DNA of 64,000 nucleotides from Candidatus Marimicrobium litorale (GCF_026262645.1 NZ_SHNO01000001.1:2046001-2110000), one strand, 5' to 3'; shown: positions 25,082 to 35,160, numbered from the stretch's first letter. Made by a program: numbers and translations. The notes: generated from the sequence alone by a model not told the origin.

Positions 25082-26317
25082 ATGGCCTTGCACCCCACAG
25101 CGCTAGTAAAGCTCCTGCCGCTGGCGGTACTGATTCCCGGTGCTTACTTCGGACGGGGCCAGATCAGCTTGCTGGATGATGATCTTCGCATAATTCTGGA
25201 CAGCCTGCCTTACCTGCTCTGCCTCGGCGTAGTGCTGATGTCCCTCCAGTTTCAGCGAGGACGCCTGTTGTTGGCCGCTATCAGCGTTGCCGTTTTCTAT
25301 TGGGTCGTACAAAGCTACCTGCAAACCAGCCTTAATCGCAACACCGACGCGCTCCGGGCTTACCTTGCATTGAGCTTTGCACTGCCCGTGATGGCGTTAT
25401 ACCTGCTGCTACTGCCAGAGCGAGGCATCTGGAATCTGCAAGGTCTGATCGCTGCCCTGGGATTCATCCTCCTCGGCTTGGCCTGCATAGAGCTGGGGCC
25501 CTGGATACTGGGCATCAACGATGCAGCGATTAGTTACACACCGAATTTAAATGACGTCTATATGCTGTCAAAGAGCGCCTCCATACTGGCAGGCTTGACG
25601 GCGCTTGTCGGTGTTGTGCTGCTGTGCATACGCAATGAGGAAATCGAAGCAGCTCTGTTAGGCGCCATTCTGCCGGTTTATATCGCCCTTGCTTTTTTGC
25701 ATGTCGAATACATCTCAGTGTCCATGTGTATCGCAGCGTCACTTAGCCTGGCCTGGGGACTTTTGCGCAGTTCATACTCCATGGCATACCGTGACGAACT
25801 CACAGGGTTGCCGGGCCGCCGCGCGCTAAATGAGCGTCTGAAAATGCTGGGAAAAAGTTACAGTATCGCCATGATTGATGTCGATCGCTTCAAACGGTTC
25901 AACGATACCTACGGGCACGAGGTCGGTGATGAAGTGCTCAAGCTTGTGGCCTCGAGAGTTCGCAGTATCAAGGGAGGAGGCACGGCGTACCGCTACGGAG
26001 GGGAAGAATTTTGCGTGGTATTCCCTCGCAAGACTGTCGAGGCCACTCTGGAACCGATAGAAAAAATACGCGATGGAATAGCCAGTTACAACATGTCGAT
26101 TCGCAACCGCAGTAAGCGTCCTGCCCGCATGAAAGAGGGCAGTCGCCTGCGAGGTGCAACACGGCTGGGTAGCGATCAGGTCAGCATTACGATCAGCGCC
26201 GGTGTGGCCGCCCGCAGCCCCGAACACCCGGATCCGGATTCCGTGCTCAGTGAAGCGGATAAAATGCTGTACAAGGCCAAACGCAGGGGACGCAACCGGG
26301 TTGCCTACGCCTCTTGA
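25082..26317 (+). CDS. membrane diguanylate cyclase
   Basis: A 411-residue protein. The N-terminal half holds about seven or eight hydrophobic helices (residues 5-225), with no recognised sensor domain. The C-terminal GGDEF domain has the active motif RYGGEEF near residue 306. The RxxD inhibitory site is not visible, because the residues before the motif read RSIKGGGTAYRYGGEEF. The GGDEF half also contains a loop rich in basic residues (NRSKRPARMKEGSRLRG). It should synthesise c-di-GMP in response to a membrane signal. It is convergent with the GGDEF-EAL gene at 26324, with only six bases between stops. Confidence 0.9.
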   Translation: MALHPTALVKLLPLAVLIPGAYFGRGQISLLDDDLRIILDSLPYLLCLGVVLMSLQFQRGRLLLAAISVAVFYWVVQSYLQTSLNRNTDALRAYLALSFALPVMALYLLLLPERGIWNLQGLIAALGFILLGLACIELGPWILGINDAAISYTPNLNDVYMLSKSASILAGLTALVGVVLLCIRNEEIEAALLGAILPVYIALAFLHVEYISVSMCIAASLSLAWGLLRSSYSMAYRDELTGLPGRRALNERLKMLGKSYSIAMIDVDRFKRFNDTYGHEVGDEVLKLVASRVRSIKGGGTAYRYGGEEFCVVFPRKTVEATLEPIEKIRDGIASYNMSIRNRSKRPARMKEGSRLRGATRLGSDQVSITISAGVAARSPEHPDPDSVLSEADKMLYKAKRRGRNRVAYAS

Positions 26318-26323
26318 GCGGGA

Positions 26324-28030
26324 CTAGGAAATACGGTTTTCGCGGCGCTTTAGGCCCTGCTCCTTTACGAAGCGAGGCAGCTTTTGCAAGGGAATGGCGG
26401 GGCTGTAGTAAAAGCCCTGTACCTGGTGACACTGATGCTCGCGCAGAAACTCAACCTGCTCGTGAGTTTCTGCACCTTCAGCGACTACCAGCATATCCAG
26501 GCGCCTACCGACTTCGATGATCATGCTACACACCGCCTGCTGATGTTCATTGTGCGGCAGATCCCGCACGAAACAAGCATCGATCTTCAAAGCCGAAATC
26601 GGCAATTCTGTCAGGTGGGTCAACTGGGAGAAGCCCGTGCCGAAGTCATCCAGCGAAAACGAGAGGTCCAGCTTACGCAATTCATCCATCCGCGCCTTGA
26701 TACCATCCGGGCTATTGAGCAGTGTAGATTCTGTGAGCTCGAATTCAATGCGGGACGCATCAGCGCCGCTGCGTTTCAGGATGTCTTTCACGATATCCAC
26801 AAACCGATCATCCTGGATTTGTGAAAACGAGATATTTACCGCAACGTCAACTTCCGGCATTCCCTGTTCTCTAAGCCAGACCTGCGCATTGCAAGCGTGC
26901 TGAATCACCTGGTAGCCAATCGTTTTCATCAGGCCCATGTCTTCACAGGCGGAAATAAACTCACCCGGCAGTACAAGCCCCCGCTCCGGGTGGTTCCAGC
27001 GCAGCAGCGCCTCGAGACCCACAAGATGGCCTGTAGCGAGGTCTATCCGCGGCTGGTAATGCAACTCGAACTGGTTCTTGCGCACAGCCGTGCGCAACTC
27101 CGCCGCAAGGGAATTACTGCCTGCAGTATCGAAGGTCAACTTTTCCGTGTAGCGAATCACATGGCCACCGCCAATACTTTTCGCCTGTTGCATAGCACTG
27201 CGCGCGTGATCGACCAGGTCTGAAAACTCAGTGCCGTCTTCCGGGAAGATAGCGGCGCCGATACTCGCTTCGACGGCGACCTGTTGTTCGCTGAGAATCA
27301 TCGGTGCAGAAATTGACTTGAGCATTTTGTCCGCTATCAACTCCACATCTGCCGCCGAGCTGACATCCTCTAGCACCACCGCAAACTCATCGCCGCCAAG
27401 GCGCGCGATGCTGTCTGAGCTGCGCATCTTGTTAATGAGTCGACGGGAGATCGATTTGATCATGATGTCACCGTCCGATTCACCGTAGTGATCGTTAACG
27501 TTGGCAAACTGATCAATATTGATATAAATCAAAGCTGTGTTGAAGCCATAACGCTGGGAGCGCCCCATGGCACGCTCCAGATGTGCCCGGAAACCGACGC
27601 GATTCAACGCGCCCGTTAACGGATCGCGATTCGACAATCGGCGTATTTGCTCACGCGCCTGTTTAAGCTGAATGCTGTAGTCGAGCACCCGATGCAGCAG
27701 CGCATCCTGCAGCTGGCTGCGGTAAAGATAATCCTGAGCGCCCAGCTCACGCAGCTGGGCCACTGCAGCCTCGTTGTCGTCGTCTAACAGGAGAATCAGG
27801 GGCGCACTGGCCTCATGCTTACTCGCCAGACGAAGGAGATACTCTGTCTCAGGCCCTTGGGCCATAATGACAGCGTCGATATTCGGGTCGAGAAGCGCCT
27901 CCAACGGGCGCTCTATGGACTCAGAAGTAGACAGATGAAACCGGGCGGGGCGAGCACGTTCAAGGCTTGCAGAGATGACAAGATGGTCAGTCTTGTCCTC
28001 AGAGATGATCAATACTGTGTGCTGTTCCAC
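26324..28030 (-). CDS. GGDEF-EAL c-di-GMP protein with degenerate receiver-like N-terminus
   Basis: A 568-residue protein. The first 120 residues fold like a response regulator receiver (VLIISEDKTDHLVISASLER, ILLLDDDNEAAVAQLRELGA), but the canonical phospho-acceptor Asp is not evident, so it may be a pseudo-receiver. RLGGDEFAVVL is intact, with an upstream RSSD inhibitory site. The EAL motif (GLEALLRWNHP) and DDFGTGFSQLTHL are intact too. It could be bifunctional or mainly a phosphodiesterase. It faces the diguanylate cyclase gene and may balance it. Confidence 0.9.
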   Translation of the reverse strand: MEQHTVLIISEDKTDHLVISASLERARPARFHLSTSESIERPLEALLDPNIDAVIMAQGPETEYLLRLASKHEASAPLILLLDDDNEAAVAQLRELGAQDYLYRSQLQDALLHRVLDYSIQLKQAREQIRRLSNRDPLTGALNRVGFRAHLERAMGRSQRYGFNTALIYINIDQFANVNDHYGESDGDIMIKSISRRLINKMRSSDSIARLGGDEFAVVLEDVSSAADVELIADKMLKSISAPMILSEQQVAVEASIGAAIFPEDGTEFSDLVDHARSAMQQAKSIGGGHVIRYTEKLTFDTAGSNSLAAELRTAVRKNQFELHYQPRIDLATGHLVGLEALLRWNHPERGLVLPGEFISACEDMGLMKTIGYQVIQHACNAQVWLREQGMPEVDVAVNISFSQIQDDRFVDIVKDILKRSGADASRIEFELTESTLLNSPDGIKARMDELRKLDLSFSLDDFGTGFSQLTHLTELPISALKIDACFVRDLPHNEHQQAVCSMIIEVGRRLDMLVVAEGAETHEQVEFLREHQCHQVQGFYYSPAIPLQKLPRFVKEQGLKRRENRIS

Positions 28031-28813
28031 TCTTGGTTCCCGGTTCCCTACCCCACCCTGGTTATTGGGTCATCATGACCCTGCCCGATCGCCACACCGC
28101 GTCGACCGGATTGGTGCTCTTAGTCTTATTCTTTATTTAACATAGAGTTATACGAAATAACTGAATGAAGTTCTAGTAAATGTTTCCTTAAAATTACCAA
28201 AGCGGCTCAATCGAGCAATTCACGCGTCAGCAACTCGCAGAAAAACGCGGGAATATCGACTCCCGTGCGTCTCTGACAGTCGTCAAAATCCATACACAGA
28301 AAAGACAGATGGGGTTCAAGGGACGTTTTCTCTTCTTCGCTTCGCTGACCTGCCCTGCCCTGCCCTCTGCCCAGCACGCTCTTCACTGGTCGTGCACCAT
28401 GGTTTCTGTAAGCCGCTGGACCGCCCTGTTGTGGTGCCTCTGTGGATTGCAGTTCATGCCCCCGCGGAGGATTGTCGCTAGAAGAGACGGATCAGGGCAA
28501 TAACGGCGCCGTCTATGCGGCCGCAGCGCGACGCTAGCCGCGCTGAACACCGGACACCCCCGATGACCCACCTCCTCCGGTGTCGGTTGCTCAACCGGAA
28601 AATCGCTCCATTCAACCGGGTGCCCCAGCGCATGACAAGGTGGGCGGTTGACGACGGTGCGTCCCGGGTTGGCCGAACATCCTCGCAACGGATTTTGACG
28701 TAACCGCATTCGATCGTTGAGTGCTGCAAGTCGTGTCGTAAGTTGCAGGGCAGCGCCCCGGCTATTTTATGATAAGCTCACGTTCCTTCTCGGCCCAGCT
28801 ATATCCCGCAATT
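28031..28813. other. long intergenic region before nadA
   Basis: About 780 bases without an established gene. It contains a perfect 15-base palindrome (28067-28081), a run of TGCCC repeats near 28350-28370, and a GC-rich stretch resembling decayed coding sequence. One minus-strand frame ends at 28207 and contains MDFDDCQRRTGVDIPAFF. Its N-terminal part lacks a ribosome site, and its upstream codons are low-complexity, so it may be the tail of a dead gene. A weak promoter for nadA may lie around 28743-28774. Confidence 0.4.
28067..28081. promoter_or_regulatory. perfect palindrome GGGTCATCATGACCC upstream of the GGDEF-EAL gene
   Basis: The 15-base sequence GGGTCATCATGACCC is a perfect palindrome with a single central base. 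It lies about 37 bases upstream of the GGDEF-EAL start, where an operator would fit. No protein is assigned. Confidence 0.4.
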
Positions 28814-29887
28814 ATGAGTCTAGCGTCTGACAAACTAGAAACCATTCGCGAACAAGTACAGCACCATCTTGACCACGCGGAGCAGAACGCCCTCAGTCCA
28901 GAACAGGAAGCGTTGCTGAAAGACAATATCAGAGCCATGCTGCACCGCGAGAACGCCGCACTTATCGCACATTATTATACGTCGCCTGCGATTCAGGCAC
29001 TGGCGGAAGAAACCGGTGGCTGTGTCTCAGACTCGCTCGAAATGGCGCGCTTCGGACACGATCATCCAGCGACGACCCTGATCGTAGCCGGCGTAAAGTT
29101 CATGGGAGAAACTGCTAAAATCCTGACGCCTGAAAAACGCGTCCTCATGCCGACGCTGGAAGCCACTTGCTCTCTGGATCTCGGGTGTCCCATTGAGGAG
29201 TTCAGCGCATTTTGTGATCAACACCCAGACCGCACCGTGGTGGTTTACGCAAACACCTCCGCTGCCGTCAAAGCGAGGGCTGACTGGGTGGTCACCTCCA
29301 GCATTGCGCTGGAAGTCGCGGAACACTTGTGTGATCGCGGTGAAAAAATCATATGGGCGCCGGACCAACACCTGGGCAACTACGTGCAAAGCCAAACAGG
29401 GGCCGATATTCTGATGTGGGACGGCGCCTGCATAGTGCACGAAGAATTTAAGGCCCGAGGACTCGCCGACCTGAAACAGGTTTACCCTGACGCGGCCGTA
29501 CTCGTTCACCCAGAGTCTCCCGCCTCCGTGATCGAGCTGGCGGATCGTGTCGGCTCCACCAGTCAAATTATCAAGGCCGCCTGCGAGATGGACAACACGC
29601 AATTCATCGTAGGCACCGACCAGGGTATTTTTTACAAACTACAGCAGCAGGCGCCACAGAAGGAGTTCATTATCGCGCCTACCGCAGGCAACGGCGCTAC
29701 CTGCCGCAGCTGCGCGCACTGCCCGTGGATGGCCATGAACGACCTGGAGAGCCTGGCCGCGGTATTTTCCCGAGAGGACAACGAAATTTTTGTGGACCCC
29801 GGTATCGGGGAACAAGCGATGGTTCCCCTGCGCCGCATGCTCGATTTCTCGCGTGAGGCCCAACTGACCGTTAAAGGCAACGCCTGA
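28814..29887 (+). CDS. nadA: quinolinate synthase A
   Basis: A 357-residue enzyme that condenses iminoaspartate and dihydroxyacetone phosphate to quinolinate in de novo NAD synthesis. Start ATG 28814 is preferred. The upstream ATG at 28769 adds 15 residues and overlaps a TATGAT-like element. The three [4Fe-4S] cysteines are in [23 protein letters not shown] and [28 protein letters not shown] and DSLEMARFG are family signatures. The E. coli enzyme is 347 residues, so the length fits. nadB and nadC are not in the window. It is convergent with bepA, with 31 bases between stops. Confidence 0.95.
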   Translation: MSLASDKLETIREQVQHHLDHAEQNALSPEQEALLKDNIRAMLHRENAALIAHYYTSPAIQALAEETGGCVSDSLEMARFGHDHPATTLIVAGVKFMGETAKILTPEKRVLMPTLEATCSLDLGCPIEEFSAFCDQHPDRTVVVYANTSAAVKARADWVVTSSIALEVAEHLCDRGEKIIWAPDQHLGNYVQSQTGADILMWDGACIVHEEFKARGLADLKQVYPDAAVLVHPESPASVIELADRVGSTSQIIKAACEMDNTQFIVGTDQGIFYKLQQQAPQKEFIIAPTAGNGATCRSCAHCPWMAMNDLESLAAVFSREDNEIFVDPGIGEQAMVPLRRMLDFSREAQLTVKGNA

Positions 29888-29918
29888 ACACTCAACGTCG
29901 CCGCCTCGCGGGCGGGCA

Positions 29919-31364
29919 TCAAAGCTCCTCCAGCTTTTCCTGCATCTCGGCCACATCTCGCAGTCGCTGGGAAAGGATCGCGGAGGTCACGAAATCTCCG
30001 CGCGTGAGCTTGAGTGCATACTCCAACTGTTTCCTCGCCTGATCCAGCGCACCATTCAAAATAAAGTATTCTGCGCGGGATTGGTGAAGACCGGCAATAT
30101 TACCCGAAAGCCCCTGCACTTCCGCCAGCAGATACCAGAGCGAAGGATCATTAGGTGTGCGCTTACTTTGTCGACGCAGCACCTCCTCGGCAATATGAGA
30201 CTGACTATCTTTCATTAGCGCCGTTGCATATGCCATGGTCAAGGGATGATTTCCCGGCTTCGACTCCAACTCTCGCGAGAGCTTGCTGACAGCTTGCGCG
30301 TGCTTGTTGCGGGCCATGTCTATTTCCGCGTCCGCGAGAATGTATTCGAGACGATCCGGGCTCACCGACCAGATCGAATCCAGCTCCAGGCTTGCCTCAT
30401 CTGCGCGGCCTGCCGCAATCAGTGACAACACCAGCCCGTAATGTGCCGCCTCCTTTGACCGGGGCGTACCCTCCAACTCGCCGCGAAATCGCGCCACGGA
30501 CTCCTCCGGCGTATCGGCCAGTGCAACCATGACGCGCGCGCGCATCAACTGATAGTCAAGATCATCGCGCGGTGCCACGGCGGAGTAATTCCTCGCGCGG
30601 TTACGGGTATCGGCGATTCGGCTTTCAGACAGTGGGTGAGTACGCAGGAACTCTGGGAGCTGACTGGTGCTGTAGTACCGCGTCGACTGCAGCATACGCT
30701 CGAACATTGCCGGCGCGGCATTGGGGTCCATTCCCGCTCCCACCAGAGTTTGCATACCGATGCGATCCGCCTCCTGTTCATTACCGCGGCTGTAACGCAA
30801 GGCAGAATCCTGCGCTGCCGCCTGGGTCGCTGACATAGCAGCTATCCCCGCTTCACCGCCCGCGGTAGCCATAACGACCAGACTTGCCAGCATGGCAGCC
30901 AAAGCCAATGGCTGCATTTTTTGCTGGTATTCTACGCCACGCGAAAAGTGACGCTGACTGAGGTGGGCGATTTCGTGAGCCAGCACAGTCGCAAGCTCAT
31001 CTTCCGTCTCAGCAGAGAGAAGCAGACCATTGTGCACACCAATCACTCCGCCTGGAACTGCAAACGCGTTAATCGTGGGACTGTCGACAACGACCAAATC
31101 GATACGACGATCCTCCAACTGGCTATGACTGGCCAACTCGAAAATCAGGTTTTCGAGATACTCGAACAACACGGGGTCTTCAACAGTAGGGACCTGGCGG
31201 CGAAACATACGCAACCAGGCTTGACCCAACTGCCGCTCGTATTCAGAAGAAAACAGACTGGTACTCGATTCACCCAGATTCGGTAACTTAAGCCCCTCTG
31301 TATTGGCCACAACGAGCCCGTTGTGGCAGAAAGTCAACATCGCAATAAAAATCCAACGCTTCAC
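29919..31364 (-). CDS. bepA: periplasmic M48 metalloprotease/chaperone BepA-like
   Basis: About 481 residues from GTG 31364, giving a clean signal peptide (VKRWIFIAMLTF...VVA). The frame extends to 31571, but the extra residues are Arg-rich and unlike a protein start. The zinc motif HEIAHLSQRH lies near residue 135, followed by a conserved E in NEQEADRIGM. TPR-like helices occupy the C-terminal half (from about residue 280). BepA (487 residues in E. coli) assists LPS transporter assembly and outer-membrane protein quality control. It is convergent with nadA and divergent from the PhyH gene. Confidence 0.92.
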   Translation of the reverse strand: MKRWIFIAMLTFCHNGLVVANTEGLKLPNLGESSTSLFSSEYERQLGQAWLRMFRRQVPTVEDPVLFEYLENLIFELASHSQLEDRRIDLVVVDSPTINAFAVPGGVIGVHNGLLLSAETEDELATVLAHEIAHLSQRHFSRGVEYQQKMQPLALAAMLASLVVMATAGGEAGIAAMSATQAAAQDSALRYSRGNEQEADRIGMQTLVGAGMDPNAAPAMFERMLQSTRYYSTSQLPEFLRTHPLSESRIADTRNRARNYSAVAPRDDLDYQLMRARVMVALADTPEESVARFRGELEGTPRSKEAAHYGLVLSLIAAGRADEASLELDSIWSVSPDRLEYILADAEIDMARNKHAQAVSKLSRELESKPGNHPLTMAYATALMKDSQSHIAEEVLRRQSKRTPNDPSLWYLLAEVQGLSGNIAGLHQSRAEYFILNGALDQARKQLEYALKLTRGDFVTSAILSQRLRDVAEMQEKLEEL

Positions 31365-31640
31365 GAATGGCACCAGCCTGATAAGCCTAGATAATCGAGA
31401 GCCCTCCCGGGGGACCCCGCTGCGCAATAGTGTACGCGATAGAACGTGATCACGTGAGCATGCAAACACGAAACGTGTCGGTCTTGCAGTGGTAAAAACC
31501 CGGGCTGGTACTGCTGCATGTCCCTGTAAGCGACTGGCCGTTTCCCTTGTTCGCTGCCCTGCAAGGCTCACACCGTATCATCGACTCCCCGGTCAGAATG
31601 GCATACAATTTCTGCGGTTTCTAAGAAAAATGAAGGTTTT

Positions 31641-32609
31641 ATGGGTACACCAGACGCCCCCCTCGCCGCACTAGAGGCCCGGGATGTACTTGCCGACTGC
31701 GCCACCGTAGGCAGCCGCATTGAGTCGTTTCGTCTGCGTGAGCCTGCGGCCAAACCGAAACTGCTCATCGACAGAAGCGGCGCAACACCGCCGGCGAGCT
31801 CGGCGGAGATTCCCGAGATAGGCGCCAGTGACCTGACGGCGAGCGTATTGCGCGAGGCGATTGCGGGACACGGGGCACTGATTGTACGAAATCTGTTCTC
31901 CAGGCAGTCGACAGAGATTATGCGCTTGGCCACCGACAAGGTGATCGATGCCTGCGCGGATATCGGCAGCGCGCCAGCGCCAGGCACCTATTTCAGCCCC
32001 CCTGAGAACCTGCGCTCCATCATGCCCAACAAGGATCGGGAACTGGGTAATACGCGCAACTTCCATCGAGAATCCGGTTCCGCCATGTGCGTGGAGGCGC
32101 CCAGCGTGGCGGAATCGCTGCTGCAACTCTACGAGCACTATGGCCTGAAGGAACTAGTGAAAGAGTACCTTGGAGAATCGCCCTGCCTCACCGTCAAGAA
32201 GTGGGTTTTGCGGCGATCCATGCTGCCCGTCGCCGAGGCGGGCTGGCATCAGGACGGGGCTTTCATGGGAACCGATATCAACAGTATCAATATGTGGATA
32301 CCGCTAAGTGGCTGCGGCGGCGACACCGGCGCACCCGGCATGGATGTTATTCCATTACGGCTCTACGATATTGTCTCCTCAGACGGCGCCCAGTTTAACT
32401 GGTCTGTCAGCGACGAGCTGACCGGGAAGCTCCAGCGAGACGGCCCACTCAAACCCGTTTTCAATGAAGGGGATGCTTTTTTCTTTGATCATTTCTACCT
32501 TCACCGCACGCAGTACCGTGCCGACTTCAGTCGCTTACGGTACGCGGTTGAAACCTGGTTTTTTGGAGAGACTGCATTCCCCAAAAACCAGATCCCCCTC
32601 GCCTGGTAG
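31641..32609 (+). CDS. PhyH family Fe(II)/2-oxoglutarate dioxygenase
   Basis: A 322-residue protein with ATG behind GAAGG. The facial triad is the HQD pair in GWHQDGAFMG and a distal His in YLHRTQY, the PhyH arrangement. Arg in TQYRADFSRLRY probably binds 2-oxoglutarate. Its core (KKWVLRR...GGDTGAPGMD) is close to that of the gene at 33949, so the two are paralogs. The substrate is unknown. The neighbouring glycan genes suggest hydroxylation of a sugar- or lipid-linked group. Confidence 0.88.
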   Translation: MGTPDAPLAALEARDVLADCATVGSRIESFRLREPAAKPKLLIDRSGATPPASSAEIPEIGASDLTASVLREAIAGHGALIVRNLFSRQSTEIMRLATDKVIDACADIGSAPAPGTYFSPPENLRSIMPNKDRELGNTRNFHRESGSAMCVEAPSVAESLLQLYEHYGLKELVKEYLGESPCLTVKKWVLRRSMLPVAEAGWHQDGAFMGTDINSINMWIPLSGCGGDTGAPGMDVIPLRLYDIVSSDGAQFNWSVSDELTGKLQRDGPLKPVFNEGDAFFFDHFYLHRTQYRADFSRLRYAVETWFFGETAFPKNQIPLAW

Positions 32610-32648
32610 CAGTGTCGGTGATGTACGCCAAGGCAATGGCCGGGGCAG

Positions 32649-33836
32649 CTAATCACCCCCATCGGCGGCACGCGCTTCCTTGCGCCGGGTAAGGGCGATG
32701 TTATAGGCCAGTGTCTGCTCATACGCTTCATCGACATGATCCGCCGGCAGCGCATGTAACACTTCATCCCAGGGCACCATGTCAAAAGACTTATCACGCC
32801 AGTAGTACTTCAGCGCGTCTGACTGCCAGTCGCGGTATATCTCCTCCCAGCTGACGCGGTCAAAATGCGGTTTCAGGCAACCCTCAGTGAGCGCTTCGCC
32901 CTCCGTTTGGTAGCGGAAATCCACCGACAGTCGCATCGTCTCCAGAGTGTGGTTTTCCATCGCCTTGTGAATCGTCAGCGAAGGAAACAAAAGCACGTCC
33001 CCGGCCTTGAAGTCTGCACCGACCCAGCGACAGGCCCTGACCTCTTCACTGAGAACCGCCGCGCGGTTTCCGGCACCGAGGTGAAATTTCAGTGGCAACA
33101 GGCCAAACTTATGAGACCCTTCCAGAACAGCCAGTGAGCCGCCCTCAATGTCACAATCGGCCAGCGGCATCCAGGCGGCTGTCAGTTTGGGCGTGCCCTG
33201 ATTATTCGGAAAATCCTGATGAGGTGGGGTCGCAAGCTCGGGACTATCCGGAAATACAAGCCTGACAATGCTGAGCGGATGGGGGAAAGCGGTATCACCC
33301 AGCGCCTGTCGCATGACATCCAGCAAGCGGGGTTCGTGGGCCATACTGTGCAACGCTTCCAGTTTCACAATACGATCATGGGCCCTGAAAAACTTGGGTT
33401 GCCCTTCCCGCCGAGGGCGACAAATCGCCCGGGCCTGCGGCCGTCGCTCACCCCCCTCTATCCAGCCCTCGTCCGCCAGAATGTTAGTGATATCGTCCCG
33501 TAATGAACGCAGCCGCTCTGTGGGAATAATATCTCTGAAGAACAGGTAGCCGTCCTTGTCGAGTCGTTCTCGCACTGCGCCCGGTTCACCCAGGAGCTGA
33601 TTGGCCTCGTACATGGGCTGAGGGTCTACGTTGTCAGCCAACAGCGGCATGGCGACGACACGCAGTTCGATCAAGCGCTGCATCAATGCCTCATCGCCGC
33701 TACTACGCGCCACGTTTTGCAGCAACGCAATGGCCGCCTCATAGTCTCCTGCGCCGGTCAGTTCATCGACTCGGGCGAGCTCGCCACGGTAGCGCTCGAT
33801 CACCGCCGGGTCAGCCGCAGGCGTTTCACTGGTCAT
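32649..33836 (-). CDS. PhyH family dioxygenase with TPR-like N-terminal helices
   Basis: About 395 residues from ATG 33836, with AAGGAG five bases ahead. An ATG at 33929 is in frame but lacks a site. Residues about 10-55 (DELTGAGDYEAAIALLQNV) form a helical hairpin that also starts the next gene at 33949. The dioxygenase core has HQD in PPHQDFPNNQG and a distal His in LTIHKAMENHT. It differs from the other two PhyH genes in its core sequence. It lies 113 bases downstream of the gene at 33949 on the same strand. The substrate is unknown. Confidence 0.87.
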   Translation of the reverse strand: MTSETPAADPAVIERYRGELARVDELTGAGDYEAAIALLQNVARSSGDEALMQRLIELRVVAMPLLADNVDPQPMYEANQLLGEPGAVRERLDKDGYLFFRDIIPTERLRSLRDDITNILADEGWIEGGERRPQARAICRPRREGQPKFFRAHDRIVKLEALHSMAHEPRLLDVMRQALGDTAFPHPLSIVRLVFPDSPELATPPHQDFPNNQGTPKLTAAWMPLADCDIEGGSLAVLEGSHKFGLLPLKFHLGAGNRAAVLSEEVRACRWVGADFKAGDVLLFPSLTIHKAMENHTLETMRLSVDFRYQTEGEALTEGCLKPHFDRVSWEEIYRDWQSDALKYYWRDKSFDMVPWDEVLHALPADHVDEAYEQTLAYNIALTRRKEARAADGGD

Positions 33837-33948
33837 AGCCACTCCTTGTCGCAACGCATGCGTGGCGCCGTGGCCATGACTTCGCAAGGTGTCCGTAACA
33901 GTACGTTGTGCGCATTCCGATATAGCCAATCATCACAGGAGACCCTGA

Positions 33949-35028
33949 CTAAAACACTACCGGTTGCTGTTTATGTGGAGCCGTAGAGCCAGCAAAAAAC
34001 CAGGTTTCTACCGCGTAACGATTTTTCGTATGATTCAGCCCGAAACCCGTACGATGGAGGTTGTAATGATCGAAGAAGAGAGCGTCTCCCGCTTTGAAGC
34101 GAGGACACACCACCGGGCTGGTCAAGGCGATCTCATCGACCAGGTCCTGACCCACAGTCCAGTCAAATGGTGAGCCGCGGGTGCCGGTCTCGTGAATCTT
34201 TCGCTCTCCCCCAGCCACAATTTCAAGCCCGGGCGCATCCGCATCACCCCCGCAATCGGTCAGCGCAATCCACAGATTAGCGGTGCGAATAGCGGAGGCA
34301 TCGCCCAGAAAATAGCCATCCTGATGCCACCCCGAAGAGGCGCCATTATTCGGCGCAGCGCAGCGTACTACCCATTTGCGCACAGACAAAACGGGGTCCT
34401 CGTCAAAATACCCACGCAAAAGGCCGTGCAGACCGATTTCCCGATAGAACTCGATTAGCTGAAACGTGGTCGGCGGACTATCAACACTCCAGGCGGAGCC
34501 GATGGTGGTGAAGCGCTGGCCGCCGCGGAACTGGGTGGGCCCACCGCGCACATTTTCCGATCGGTGATACCAAGGATTGTTTTCGGCGCCCGGCACCTCG
34601 TCGGACGCTTCCATCCGCGCCAACAGCACACGGTCGATATTTTCACGCATGGATTCGATGCGCTGCTCGTCCATCAGCCCGCGCACGATAAGTCCGCCGC
34701 GCCCGAGGATACCGGCTTTCAAGGCACCCTCATCAAGCTCAACCGCCTGTATGTCGGGGAAGCCGGCTTCGCCCTCAAATCGGCCATCGTGATGGGGCGG
34801 CCAATGATCATGTGGCTCTGGCCATTCCATCTCGGCATAGGCCTGGATGCGAAGGCTTACAAGACGCCGCGCCAGCGTGGGATCGTCAAAACGCCCGGCC
34901 TCCTCCAGAAGACTGATTGCGCCCCGGAAGTCCCCGCTATCAACGAGTTGATCCGCCTTCTGCAACAGTTCGTTTTCTCTGCCCATGCCTGCATCCTGCC
35001 CGCTACGCAATGTGCTGTCAATTGACAT
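33949..35028 (-). CDS. PhyH family dioxygenase with TPR-like N-terminal helices
   Basis: About 359 residues from ATG 35028, with GGAG nine bases ahead. An ATG at 35043 is also in frame. The N-terminal helical hairpin (ADQLVDSGDFRGAISLLEEA) matches that of the gene at 32649. The core holds HQD in GWHQDGYFLG and a distal His in YNLHRTGFG. The WHQDG core and the GGDADAPG segment make it a paralog of the gene at 31641, so a helical module has been joined to two differing dioxygenase cores. An AT-rich inverted repeat lies upstream. Confidence 0.87.
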   Translation of the reverse strand: MSIDSTLRSGQDAGMGRENELLQKADQLVDSGDFRGAISLLEEAGRFDDPTLARRLVSLRIQAYAEMEWPEPHDHWPPHHDGRFEGEAGFPDIQAVELDEGALKAGILGRGGLIVRGLMDEQRIESMRENIDRVLLARMEASDEVPGAENNPWYHRSENVRGGPTQFRGGQRFTTIGSAWSVDSPPTTFQLIEFYREIGLHGLLRGYFDEDPVLSVRKWVVRCAAPNNGASSGWHQDGYFLGDASAIRTANLWIALTDCGGDADAPGLEIVAGGERKIHETGTRGSPFDWTVGQDLVDEIALTSPVVCPRFKAGDALFFDHYNLHRTGFGLNHTKNRYAVETWFFAGSTAPHKQQPVVF

Positions 35029-35050
35029 AAGGGCATTCTCCAACGACCGG

Positions 35051-35075
35051 TTAATATCACTTTTATTGATATTAA
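35051..35075. promoter_or_regulatory. perfect AT-rich inverted repeat upstream of the PhyH gene
   Basis: TTAATATCA and TGATATTAA form nine-base perfect arms with a seven-base spacer, 22 bases upstream of the start codon at 35028. The AT-rich symmetry fits an operator overlapping a promoter. No binding protein can be named. Confidence 0.5.
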
Positions 35076-35160
35076 TTAATGACTTATAAATTCAAAGCGG
35101 CTACAGCCGGGACTGCTCAAGCTGCCACGAAGAACAATAGGGCTCACGTCAGGAGAACCT

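Noticed and set aside
31365-31571. Upstream extension of bepA
   Set aside because: The added residues hide the signal peptide and have no ribosome site.
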